NCBI RefSeq assembly: GCF_000149955.1 | Contig: NC_030995.1 | Coordinates: 1,364,001 to 1,428,000, forward strand | Length of the DNA: 64,000 bases | Direction of reading: 5' to 3' | DNA from: Fusarium oxysporum f. sp. lycopersici 4287 | Lineage: Eukaryota > Ascomycota > Sordariomycetes > Hypocreales > Nectriaceae | Shown: one piece after another, positions 53,859-64,000 of the stretch | Position numbering within the stretch: the stretch's first letter is position 1 | How the letters are laid out: each line of letters opens with the position of its first letter | Notes under the pieces: generated by a model | The model's database searches: none | The model's input: only the letters and a program-made list of their open reading frames with translations | Told to the model about the DNA's origin: nothing | Translations under genes and position numbers: made by a program

Positions 53859-55579
53859 CTAATTGTTGAGGTTGCCAATGGTAATAGACTTGATGTTTTG
53901 GTACTCAGCCATACCGTACAGACTGCCCTCCTTTCCGTAGCCGCTCTCCTTGACACCGCCAAAAGGTGCCTCAGCAGCACTGATCTTGCCTGTGTTGGCA
54001 CCCACCATGCCGACTTGCAACTTGTGGGCAACACGCATAACACGGCTGACGTCCTTGGAGAAGAAGTATCCAGCGAGACCGAACTCGGTGTCGTTGGCCA
54101 GACGGATGGCATCCTCCTCGGTCTCGAACTCAAAGACAGGGGCAAGGGGACCGAATGTCTCGTCCTTGGCGACGGCCATTTCTTGTGTGACGCCAGTGAG
54201 GACGGTGGGCTGGTGGAAGAATCCGGGGCTGTCGGGGGTGCTGCCGCCGGTGGCGATCTTGGCGCCCTTGGAGGTGGCATCGGCAATGTGCTCCTTGACC
54301 TTGTCGACAGCAGATTTGTTGACGAGGGGACCTTGGGTGGTGGACTTGTCGAGACCGCCGCCCATCTTCAGGGCGTTGACCTTCTCGACGAGCTTGGCAG
54401 TGAACTCCTTGGCGACACTCTTCTGGACATAGAGTCGGTTGGCGCTGAAGATGCGTTAGCTACGTCTTATCCTACACGGAGAATGTCTCGACTTACCAGA
54501 CACAGGGTTTGACCAGAGCATCGGAACTTGCAGAACATGGCGCCCTCGGCAGCGAGGTCAAGATCAGCATCCTCAAAGACAATGAAAGGGGCGTTTCCAC
54601 CAAGCTCCAGGCTGACCTTCTTCAAGGTACCAGTAGCAAGCTTGGCAAGGTACTTTCCAACGCCAGTAGAACCAGTGAAAGATATCTTCTTGACGAGAGG
54701 GTTTGTGCACAGCTCAGTAGCAGCCTGGCGGTCGCGAGTGGGAAGAACCTGGATAGTGGCAGGAGGAAGGCCGGCCTCGATGGCGAGCTTGGTGAAAGCA
54801 AGAGCGGAGTAGGGAGTCTCGGAGGGGGGCTTGATGACGACGGAGCATCCGGCAGCCAGAGCGGGAGCAATCTTGCGGGTGATCATGGCGGCGGGGAAGT
54901 TCCAGGGGGTGATGATGCCGCAAACACCGACGGGCTCCCGGATGGTCATGAGGGTGGTATGAGGAGAGGATGAGGGGATGGTGACACCGTAGGATCGAGT
55001 GGCCTCCTCAGCGAACCAGGAGATGAAGCTGGCAGAATAGATAACCTCACCCAGGGCTTCGGCGTATGTCTTTCCGTTCTCGAGAGAGAGGATCTTGGCG
55101 ACTAGAGGTCATGTTAAGTGTGCAATTGGAAGCATTTGAAAGAGACAACGTACGGTCCTCCTGGTGAGAGAGAACCAGGTCATACCACTTCCTCAGAAGG
55201 GCGCCACGACTGGCACCAGTTGTGCTCTCAAAGTACTTTGTCTGGGCAGCATCGGCGCTCTTGATGGCAGTCTGGAAATCTTCGAGCGTACAGTTGGCAA
55301 CTTGGCCGAGGACGGTGGCAGTGGAGGGCTCTGAAGTTCCAATTAGCTTCTGGACAATCGGTACTCATGATGACGGTGTCACGAACCGAAGACATCGAAC
55401 TTGTTCTCCTTGGAGACCCATTTTCCATCGACGAAAGCATCCTGGATGAAAAGGCTCTTGTCCTTAAGCTGTTGAGTTCAATGTTAGCATCGCGAATCTC
55501 AATGAGGGGCAGATGAGGTGCCTCATGACTGAGGGGCACATACGCCAGCAATGACCTCCTTGTGGTAGCTCTCAGCCAT
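53859..55579 (-). CDS. Succinate-semialdehyde dehydrogenase, frame broken by one extra base at the catalytic cysteine
   Basis: Exons 55544-55579, 55387-55468, 55154-55330, 54497-55101 and 53859-54444 read as an aldehyde dehydrogenase that oxidises succinate semialdehyde, the last step of the GABA shunt. Visible blocks are REPVGVCGIITPWNFPAAMI, KPPSETPYSALAF, KISFTGSTGVGKYLA, the base glutamate region VSLELGGNAPFIVFEDAD and the C-terminal APFGGVKESGYGKEGS. The expected GQTCVCANR motif, split by the last intron, is not in frame: GGT CAA ACC is followed by CTGTGTCTG instead of TGTGTCTG. The exon total (1486 bp) is one base over a multiple of three. Removing one C restores a 494-residue enzyme. 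It is either an assembly or sequencing slip in CCC, or a recent null allele. Confidence 0.9.
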
Positions 55580-57115
55580 TATGTCGGTGTTTTATGAATT
55601 TGACGATGAAGACTTCGCTCGAGTAAAAGAGAAGGAAAGGTCAAAGAATTGGAAGAGAAAGAAGTTGAGGGATAAGGGCCGAGCTACAAAAAAGTTCCGG
55701 TCTACGTCCAAGTAAATAAAAACGAAAAGATCCACGAGAGCTCCTAACAAACGTCACATGGGCGCGCTAAACCATTGTAACCCCACCGGCCGAGCCTGTC
55801 CTAACCGTTGAATTATGTCCGTATAGTGAAATATTGCTTCAATTGAGACCAGTCATGTCAAAGAACCTCCCAGTTCCGGTTCCAATTGGGGTCATGGAGC
55901 TGCGAGGTCGGGGATGTGGAGGGGAGGACCACTGTAAATCAAGCGATTCCTCACTGAAAATACCCTTTGGAGGAACCGGTAAAGACCGGGACCGGGCCGG
56001 GGTTGGCTTACGGCTCCGGTAGTTGGAGATCGGGAATTAGAATCCGGCCCCGGGAACCGAGGTGTTCATGGCCATGTAAAGAACTCGTGCATTTCTATTA
56101 CTCTTTATGGGTTGGTATGCCGAGGTGGTTGTCAACTCGATTGGCTTCTGGGGCAAGTTTCTGGGGAAAACTGTGGAGATGACGTCTCATCATGAGAAGC
56201 CTAGAAATTTGTCAAAGGCAGTTGGACTTCTCATGATGATGCTCCGGCATGGTTTGTCAGCATTTGTATGGAGAATTCCTGTACCGAAAGAGCCTGATGA
56301 TCCCACGGAGCCGAAGTAGACATGGAGGTGTTTTGTAGGCCTCATAAACTACACCTCTTGGTTCGGTTGCTTGACCGGGCCGTGCTGGCAGGTTTGATGC
56401 ACTCAGAATGCGACATGGCGGCTAGAATTCCAAGAGAAGAATCTTATCTCGGATCATCCTTAAGTAATGGTGTATTGCACTGCATAGTATAATTGCCATT
56501 ACCGAGCATCTGAGACATATAGTGATGGGATCATCCAGAGCACAGCGAACAAGATAGTGTCCAGAGCTGGCAAACAGTCCCTCAAGGTAAACCCACTTCC
56601 CCATTTGACCCCCGCCACCATGATGGATCGCGATGTTCTATTCTTGCGCCTCCCTTACTCCGACAGATTCCGGCAGCCAAATGCGATACTCCCTTACTAG
56701 CCATCGCGCGAAACTTCTTGATTAGGCAAGGCCGATACACCTTCTTCCACAATCTGGGGAAATCACAATAATCAATTTAAGCATCCTTGACTTGACCCTT
56801 CAGCGTGGGCGCATAAGATGAACTGCACTTACCTGCCAAGTTCATTCTAAGTTATCCTCAGCTTGTCTGATCATATATACCTTACGAGAGCAACCGTTTC
56901 TCACTTGAGATCGAGGTCTCGGGCTAGATTATATTCCCACGGATGCCCTGGCCCATCAGCACAAATCGAGTCCTCGTCGGCATGCAATTAGGTGCAAAGA
57001 CGTTAGTATGAGGGCTTGAACTGACAGTTAGGCTCTAAGGTACTCCAGATTAGACATAAACAGCTGTTGATTCACAAGTATCCCAAATTCCAAACTCGAC
57101 TTTCGTGCAAGTCGC
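55580..57115. other. Long intergenic region, no gene seen
   Basis: 1.5 kb between two minus-strand genes. The first 150 bp are GA-rich on the plus strand (CT-rich leader of the dehydrogenase). At 55960-56070 there are short GGNACCGG-type runs with high GC. Frames at 55834-56319 have no recognisable content. Confidence 0.5.
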
Positions 57116-58481
57116 CTAGAAAACAGCATCGCCTCGGTACGCCTTGTCCAAGGTGACTTTACAGGCATCATTCTTCATTCTCTCTGCATCCCACATGACA
57201 TATCCGATGCCTCTCAGCCCATAGATAAACCTCATTGGGGCAAAGGCATGATATCCTAAGCGATATCTCTCATGCGCATGATCATAGTGTACCTTCATCC
57301 ATGTCTGTCTGGGTTGATCGTCGGTAAACACATCGTCGGCGTCAACTTCCCTGGTTAGCTTGTCAATATCTTTGGCCCTCCAAACTCCGTTCTCCTCATT
57401 TGGCCTTCTTCCGCGGTTGAACTCCTCGAGATCGTCTTCAAGTCGGCTTTGGCAAGGGTTCGTAGCCCCACCAAGTGACGTTTGCCACTCTTGGTAGGTC
57501 GAGGCCTTGAGAAGCTGACTGAGACGAGGAAGACCGAGAGACAGCTGGGATATCGTCAGTAAGCATAAAAAAAGCACATAGTGCCAGATAAGTGTTGCCG
57601 CTCACGCATTTCTGCTCCTCAAACGATTGGGTCTTTTCAGCTAGCCACTCGGTAAGATTGTCTCCCCATTGAAAGCCATTGACAACAACTTGCCGATAGG
57701 CTGGGGTCGCGGACAAGATGGTCAGCATGACTATATTCCGGGCGCAAGTTAGGATAGCTCATTTGGAGTCTGTATGTGAAGGACTTATTGGGATGTCAAG
57801 CTTACCACCAGTTAATCTCGTCTCAAGAAAGTCGTAAACACAGGCCAGTTGTTCATTGACCCATGGAGAATGCCGATCAAAGAACAGCTTTTTCAGTTCG
57901 TTGTCGGAGCTCAAATCTTCGTCTTCATCCTCGTCATAAGAAGGGAAAAGATTAATCTCCTGCTCCTTGTCGAGGAAAAGGTTTCGATATATCTGAAATC
58001 GATAAAATGCACGAGAGATACGATAGTATTCGCCAGGAGAGAGGCCGTGGTCACTTGCCATGGGCTCATCTTGGTTTACACCATGAAGTTTCCTCAAGGA
58101 ACACAAAGCAAACTCATCCCTTAAGCCCGACAATGCATCATTGACTCTGGCAACCTCAAGGGCTTCACCTAGAGTCAAGTGAATTTGACTGCCGTCCACA
58201 TTTCGCATAGAATTGTTGTAGCAATGAGTCAGAAACTCTTCCACGCTTATACCACTTGTCTCCCTTACCGACGTTTGCGACTTGAATGCGGTAAAAGCCA
58301 ACGGAAGCAAGTTGTCGGGAATGTGATTGCGAATGATATCCACAGGCAGACTTGGTGTATCCAAAAGAGCAGAGTAAAATATTCGATGGCTTAGTAGAAT
58401 AGGAGGAAGCTCTTGGATGTTATCCAGCAGACGCAGAATATCAGCAATAAGATGAAGCGGCAAAGACAATATTGAAGCCAT
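57116..58481 (-). CDS. F-box-like protein, fungal type
   Basis: Exons 57806-58481, 57606-57730 and 57116-57544 (introns of 75 and 61 bp) give 409 residues. The start ILSLPLHLIADILRLLDNIQ, with PPILLSHRIFYSALLDTP, has the hydrophobic spacing of an F-box. SLPVDIIRNHIPDNLLPLAF follows, as in many Fusarium F-box-like proteins. The middle is acidic (SYDEDEDEDLSSDNELKKLF). The C-terminal half has no recognised repeat but ends with a Trp/Tyr-rich region (HDHAHERYRLGY-like, GLRGIGYVMWDAERM). The likely role is as a substrate adaptor of an SCF ligase, which is inferred. Both splice joins keep frame and remove stops. Confidence 0.7.
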
Positions 58482-59077
58482 CGGGTGACATTGATGATGG
58501 ACAACAATTGAACAGCATCGTGAGAAACATTGGGTTCATATAGCATACATAGGGAAATCTCGGGAGCATGCTGTCTCTGTAATGGCATGACATAGACGGT
58601 GACACGTTGATCAAAGCACATGAAGCTGACACTGTGGTGGTATTACTCTCAACTCGAGGTGGTCTTATTCCTCTCCCCACACTTGCAGCTCATCCTGGGG
58701 TTGAAACGCGGGGAGACGTACCGCACGTCTAAATTGTCGATCTTAATACGCTCCTATTACCGTAAGTTTACAGGGTCCAGTCATGACATGTCACATAGAA
58801 ATAGGTAATGGATTCTTGCTTGGGTATCATGTCCTGAGATTCCTTATCTATTCTCGTGTGTGAAGAACGCAACAAAGCAAGCCAACTATATAGTAGCAAA
58901 TTCTTTACACCACACCTTTTTGTCTAATCCGTTCAGTTCTCGTCATATTCTCATCAATGGTCATTCGCCAGAAGTAACACGAAAAATGGCGCATTTGCCA
59001 TTCATCTAGTTGCGCGGACCAAAGTCCAACGACTTCTTCATCACCAGCGGCCCGCCAGGAATGATCGGCTCAGTCTC
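58482..59077. other. Intergenic, no gene seen
   Basis: Spacer holding the promoter of the F-box-like gene and the 3' end of the HAD gene. No recognisable feature. Confidence 0.5.
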
Positions 59078-60087
59078 CTAGACTTCAGCAACAATCTCTT
59101 CGGGTATCTCTTTCATACAATCTTCCTTCTCAACCTCGATAGGAGGTACGACGATGCCAAACTTTTCGTAGGGGAAGTCAGCAAGGCTGAGCATGTACTC
59201 GGCCCAGCCATCGTCAATCTCACCAACCTGATGGAGATCGACTTCTCCAGCCTCACCAGTGCGCCCAGCGAGGACCTCAGCCTCCCGTCCATCGTACTCC
59301 TTCTTCAACATCGGGTGGGGGCACCAGATCACGCGCATACCGGCACGACGACCAGCCTCGACACCAGGGACTGAATCTTCGAAAACAAGACACTCCTCGG
59401 GGGTGATGGGTCGTTCGCCAGCAGGAAGGCTGTCGTTGATGGTCTTCAGAGCGAGAAGGAAGATGTCGGGCAGAGGCTTTCCACGGCCGGGAGTCAGGCG
59501 GGAATCGTCTCCAAGAACACGGCGGTGGGAAGGGAAAACAGCAAAAAGCTCCTCGAGGTGGTTTGTCTTGACACGGAAGTTGCCAAGATGAGAGCTAGTG
59601 GCCAGAGCGATGTGAACACGTTGAGGCTCACTGCTAGACTTGTCCTTAGCTCCAGTAGTAGCACCATCCTTGACCTCCCAGTATCGGGTTCGGCCTAGGT
59701 GGCCAAGCAAGTCGACGATGCCAGGGAGAGGCTTTGTGTGGGGAAACAGCTGCTTCTGGAGCATCGTGTTCTCGGCGATGTACTCTTCGGAGGTGATGGG
59801 GAGCTGAGCCCAGTCGTGAAAGATCTTATTGGCCTGAGGACCAGGGCGGCCCTGAAGCTTGGCCTTGATAGACCATGGGAGAGTTCCCTTGCCATACTTT
59901 TCGAGGATGATGTTGACACACTTGGTGTAGATGTCTTCGGTGTCGAGAAGGAGGCCGTCCATGTCGAAAAGACAGGCCCGAACAGGTGGGAAACTAGAGA
60001 GTGAGATCTGGTCAGTATAACGCTCGCGATCGAACAATGCTTGAATGTTAGTCAAGCAGAATAAACATACTCGGTACGAGGAGCCAT
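59078..60087 (-). CDS. HAD-superfamily phosphatase, pseudouridine-5'-phosphatase (HDHD1/PUDP)-like
   Basis: A 17 bp first exon (60071-60087, MAPRT) and exon 59078-59993, separated by a 77 bp intron, give 310 residues. HAD motif I is RACLFDMDGLLLDTE with the nucleophile and acid-base aspartates. Motif II is ALATSSHLGNF, the motif III region is GRGKPLPDIFLLAL, and motif IV is CLVFEDSVPGVEAGRRAGM. The cap sequence LQGRPGPQANKIFHDWAQLP and the C-terminal LADFPYEKFGIVVP line up with human PUDP better than with glycerol-phosphatases. It would dephosphorylate a small phospho-metabolite in the cytosol; pseudouridine-5'-phosphate is the best guess. An insertion with Lys/Ser (KDGATTGAKDKSSSEPQ) is unusual. 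The start supplies the only nearby ATG. Confidence 0.87.
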
Positions 60088-60646
60088 TGCGTCTGGAAAA
60101 ACCAAGAGTGTTGGAAGTAGGGAAAGCGGATGGGTATCGGGATGCGGTATCAGAACGAAAAAAACACGGCAGATCAGAACTTGTTATAGTGAGGAGGTAC
60201 GATTAGCAAGGGAGAGATTTAAGAAAAGAAAGACGAGGCGATCGCGAGATTTTGATAACGGAACAAGAACGGAACCTAACAAGCGCGGGGCAACTTTTTG
60301 CTCGCTGATTAGTAGTGAATCAACAGTGAATCATTCCGCTGAATACCCCGCGGCGGGGCAGTGTATTTCCACTAAGCCCACTGTAGCCTAGCAGATGATT
60401 AAGGTGGGCAGGACGGGCAGGAACCACATGGAATTCATTGAGGCTCATGAGATTGTGCTTTTGATGTTTCTTCATTAAACATCCATTTGTTTCCGTCTCT
60501 CAACACAGCCAGTCCCCGCCACTTGCAATTGATTTTTGCAGTGTTTTGACCAATCCCGCTTGTATCAATAAGACAATTCTGTCTTTTTATTTTAGTGTTT
60601 GATCTTTGTCGTAATAATCATACGTCATTCGTCCTTGCCAACGAAT
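60088..60646. other. Intergenic, divergent promoters of the HAD and TTC1-like genes
   Basis: GA-rich on the plus strand near the HAD gene (60185-60265). A T-rich stretch (60580-60600) precedes the TTC1-like start. Nothing else seen. Confidence 0.5.
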
Positions 60647-61590
60647 ATGAGCACAACCGAGCCCAGCAAAGATGATGTGGCCAAGTCGCCGGACGTCGAA
60701 AAAGCGAAAGACAACGCCAATTCTGTAGATGGACAGGAGCTAAAGTTCACACCAGAAGAGGAAGAAGTGAGTGGCCTCATTTTCTATCCCATCACTCTCT
60801 TTTACTTTGGTACCCAACCTCATCTACTAACACTTGCATGCAGGCTTTAGTGAAGGAGTCAACTGTGTCCAAAGAGGAGGCGAACACTTTGTTTTCTGCC
60901 AAGAAGTACCAAGAAGCTCTGGACAAATACGACGATGCAATCAACTCCTGTCCTAAATATCTACATTATCCACGCGCAGTCATCTACAGTAACATTGCCG
61001 CCTGCCATATCCAACTTGAGGATTGGAAGGAGGCCATAAAGTCAGCTTCTGACTCCCTTAAAGCGCTGGAGAAGCTTGAGCAGAGTGACCCTCGACTGAG
61101 CTCTGACGGCAAAAAGTCTGATGAAGAGAAAGAGAAGAAGGAAGACGACGATGTTGAAGAGGAGATAATCAGCAGTGGTGCTTCACGTGCCGCTCCAGTA
61201 CCCAGTGCAGACGATGGGGAGCTCAAGGCACTTCAGGCCAATATTCAACGCATTCGATGCAAAGCTCTCATGCGAAGAGCCCGCGGTCGTTCAGAGGCTG
61301 GCGGTTGGCATAATCTTGCTGGTGCAGAAGAAGACTGTAAAGCACTTGCCGCCAAACCTGAAAGCTTGGCCCCGGCAGATCTTCGAGTAGTTCGGAAGCA
61401 ATTACGAGACTTACCTCCTCGCGTCAAAGCAGCACAAGAGAAAGAGATGGGTGAGATGTGGGGTAAGCTGAAAGATCTTGGAAACGGCATCTTGAAGCCA
61501 TTTGGATTGAGCACGAACAACTTCCAGATGGTCAAGGACGAGAAGACCGGAGGCTACAGTATGAATTTTCAGCCTGGGGGAAGCTCTTGA
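60647..61590 (+). CDS. TTC1-like TPR co-chaperone protein
   Basis: Exons 60647-60766 and 60844-61590 (77 bp intron) give 288 residues. After an acidic start (KDDVAKSPDVEKAKD, LKFTPEEEE) come TPR helices: EEANTLFSAKKYQEALDKYD, RAVIYSNIAACHIQLEDWKE and KALMRRARGRSEAGGWHNLA. A charged insertion (KKSDEEKEKKEDDDVEEE) splits them. The C-terminal block KEMGEMWGKLKDLGNGILKP, followed by FGLSTNNFQMVKDEKTGGYS, is the mark of TTC1 and its yeast relatives. Human TTC1 binds Hsp90/Hsp70 tails and Ras/G-alpha proteins, and a co-chaperone role is likely here. It converges with the Zn2Cys6 gene. Confidence 0.9.
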
Positions 61591-61807
61591 ACGACGCAAC
61601 GCGCCCCGTGAACATATCAGAGAATCTGCCCTGACATTCTATTGAACCGATAAACAAGACTCCAATTCCCGCAATATAGACAAAAGCAATAGATATCCCA
61701 ACGCCGTCTATTTTACCCTTTATTCGCCATAAATATCTCATCTTCCAACCTTTGGCATGACAGGGCTTTCCTTGTCAACTAGGTACGTTCTGTGAGCTTT
61801 TGAGTCC

Positions 61808-64000
61808 CTACGATGTTGGTGGATCGAACGAGCTCGATCGACTTGGTGGCTCATACCAATTCTGGTACGGATGGTTGGGTAGCCTGAAATCGGCGAAGCT
61901 CAATGGGTTGACTGGTGGTTTCGTTCCCGCCGGGCCCATGACAGGCGGTGTCAAAATTCTCGACGGCGTCAAAGACATGGAGGCTCTTCGGGCCGCTGAT
62001 ATTACCGAATCTTGGCTGTTCTCTGTTTTCGGGCTCGAGGTGGGCATCTTCATACGCTCCCAACCCCATTTTCTCTTGAGCTCCATCTCGACGGCACCCA
62101 AGCGCCAGCCATTTGTGCTATTAAACCTATCAAGGATCTCGAGGACCTCATCTTGTTCGTTTGGATTCGTTAGCACAGCAGCTGTAATTGCCAAGCAACG
62201 GATCGCAACTGTAGCAACCCCCTTGTCTGTGGTGTGGGCGACAATGCCGCAGACCTGATAGGCATGCTGCAGCTGTAAGAATCTCAGCCTCTCTGAAGAC
62301 GCTGGAGATTCCAGGGGGTGTGTCTGTGAAAGGATACAATGCGCAGTGTGTGAAAGCAGCTGGCCAATTGTTGCCTCCCGCTGGATCATCCTAAGCACGG
62401 ATTAACCACATGCTTCAGCAGTTGGGATGATATTTCACGTACCATATACCAGGAAATAGCGATTTGCTTGTCGATTTTTCCGCTTTTACATAACCAAAGG
62501 GACGCATCTTTCTCGGGCAATGGATGTTCCAACCATCACAGAGGTTTCTGAGCTCATGCCACTGCGAAAGACGATTTCTTACCCACATTTGTTCGTTTTG
62601 GGAACTAATCTCATCGGATCGTGACGCAGTCGCTCGGAAGTTTGCAACCTTTGCAATGATGTAGAGCGCACGATGTACCCAGGTTTGTTCGTCCTCGTCC
62701 TCGTCATCTTGGTTATTGTTACGAGATCCAAGACTCATTCCCCATTCGTCGGGACTCCACGTTGTCTGCCAATTTGTTGCCAGGCAATTGAGAACTTCAA
62801 TCCCTATGTTCAGCCAGAAGCAGGCCAGTCCAATCCCTGTACTTCTGGCATCCCATCCACATTCTCGCACAAGGGCTCGCGAACCTGCTATATGGCTCAT
62901 ACGCTGGGCAGGCTTTTCGCACATAATCTCGTATACGTTCAGAACGATCGCTGTCGTGGCACACTCGGCGGTATTTCGATCAGGGTTCTGGAGGCTTCGA
63001 AGAAGCTGCGTGGTTGCGGTATTGTAGTAGAACAGCGCTTTGTCATGATTCTCGGGGGCAGCCAGAGAAGTATGTTTGACACCACATGCAAGAAGGGCAT
63101 TGAGGAGCATTGTCGACCTCAGAGCGTGATACGGAATGCTTCGGGTGAAATGTTTCTCCCGGTTGAACGAATCCATCCAAACAGCAACTTCTTCGACAAA
63201 GACTTGCATGTAATGAATTTCTTCGGCTGATGTCAATATGTTGCGGCCCACCGGTTCGTTGCTTTGGGTTGCTGAAGGTTGCACATGGTCATCCTGGAAG
63301 ACTTGTTCGGCAAGCGGTCTTTCTATTCGAGGCGGTGTGTCTATCTGGGGTATCGCCAAGTTTTCGACCTCTTCAGTTGACGTTTGCTGTGCCAGAGGAC
63401 GGTTCCTCATTGCCATGAGCTGCTCTGGAAATACTTCTGCTCGTGGGGTCACAACAGCCTTTGTCGATGACGATGGTGTGGCTATATGGGACGCGTCGCT
63501 CAGAGTCCCATGTTCATTCTCGTTAAGCTCAAGCTTGATACCGGTGTCTGCTTTGAATTTTGAATTTTCTGAAGGTTTGGCTGTGGCGTTATCCTGAGTA
63601 TAGTTGAAACGATGTTGCGAACCAGGTTGAAGTCTATCAGCTGATGCATCTATATCTTGGATATTAGTTGCGGTGACTAAATTCACTACTTCTTGCCGGT
63701 CATCGCTATCGTCGACAATTTCAGAAGCGTACGGCGCATATCGTCCAAGTCCGCCCTGATATTCTGAAGCAATGTCTCGCGATTCATCTTGGAACTCGAC
63801 TACGACTGGATTAGCACAAATTATTCATCTCGACCGGAAGCTCCGTACCTTCCCAGCCTCCAGGACTTGGTGTAGCAGCAGGCCGATGGAGGTTGATTTC
63901 CAGAAAGTTAAGACGTACTCCTCTCTTACATTCACGGCCTCGCTTCCGGCAGTTCATGCAATTGGGCACGGCTTCGTCACACTTGAGATGTCTCTCACGG
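61808..64000 (-). CDS. Zn(II)2Cys6 transcription factor, 5' end beyond window
   Basis: Visible exons: from the right edge to 63849, then 62443-63805 and 61808-62390 (introns of 43 and 52 bp). At the edge the second half of the zinc cluster reads RERHLKCDEAVPNCMNCRKR and GRECKRGVRLNFLEIN; the first two cysteines are outside. A long Ser/Thr/Pro-rich linker follows. The regulatory body has YMQVFVEEVAVWMDSF, LRSTMLLNALLACGVKHTSL, ATTAIVLNVYEIM and ACFWLNIGIEVLNCLA. An acidic Asn/Asp insertion (NNNQDDEDEDEQ) interrupts it. LFPGIW is joined over the last splice to MIQREATIG. The layout is that of the Fungal_trans_2-type regulators. Targets are unknown. Confidence 0.88.

Noticed and set aside
53898..54512. 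Long open frame on the plus strand, antisense to the dehydrogenase
   Set aside because: It mirrors the codons of a clear aldehyde dehydrogenase and has no domain of its own.
1..64000. CRISPR arrays, rRNA genes, complete transposons
   Set aside because: No regularly spaced repeats, no rRNA-like sequence and no transposase or reverse transcriptase motifs were seen. This is eukaryotic nuclear DNA.

Overview
The window looks like nuclear chromosomal DNA of a filamentous ascomycete. Genes are interrupted by 43-126 bp introns with GT..AG ends and frequent GCTAAC-type branch points. There are Zn2Cys6 regulators, small F-box proteins, a fungal NLR-like protein and pyrimidine-rich 5' leaders. Gene content and intron style fit a Fusarium-like Sordariomycete; the genus is an inference. 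Two runs of N (25388-26349, 27817-28343) mark a scaffolded draft assembly.

Left part (1-24.7 kb): an omega-type glutathione transferase cut by the edge, an XAP5/FAM50 protein, a small membrane protein, a PaiB-like FMN-binding protein, an SsuD-like FMN monooxygenase, an alcohol acetyltransferase-like enzyme, a PQ-rich glycine-zipper protein, a mitochondrial-looking PhyH dioxygenase beside a six-exon Zn2Cys6 regulator, a TPR protein of bacterial type, an F-box protein, a GFA-family enzyme and a JEN1-type carboxylate transporter. Most are metabolic or accessory genes with wide spacers.

Middle (24.7-34.5 kb): a fungal transcription factor and an F-box protein are both broken by assembly gaps. 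They are followed by about 3.4 kb without a recognisable gene but with strong purine/pyrimidine strand bias. Cytosolic seryl-tRNA synthetase comes next, complete in five exons.

34.5-43.5 kb: a 2113-residue NLR-like protein, reconstructed from seven exons that keep one frame (alpha/beta hydrolase, NACHT-type NTPase, SR-rich linker, about 20 ankyrin repeats, ZZ zinc finger). Just downstream on the same strand lies a decayed gene with CxxC pairs near its start, several in-frame stops and a frameshift before an acidic tail. This is the most distinctive part of the window.

Right part (43.9-64 kb): a DUF4139/mucoidy-inhibitor-like protein, two unrecognised proteins, a METTL16-type RNA m6A methyltransferase, a second PhyH-like dioxygenase, a succinate-semialdehyde dehydrogenase whose model carries one extra base exactly at the catalytic cysteine, an F-box-like protein, a pseudouridine-phosphatase-like HAD enzyme, a TTC1-like TPR protein and a Zn2Cys6 regulator cut by the right edge. 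Exon joins were worked out by eye from splice signals and frame. Family names come from motifs recognised in the translations, with no database search.
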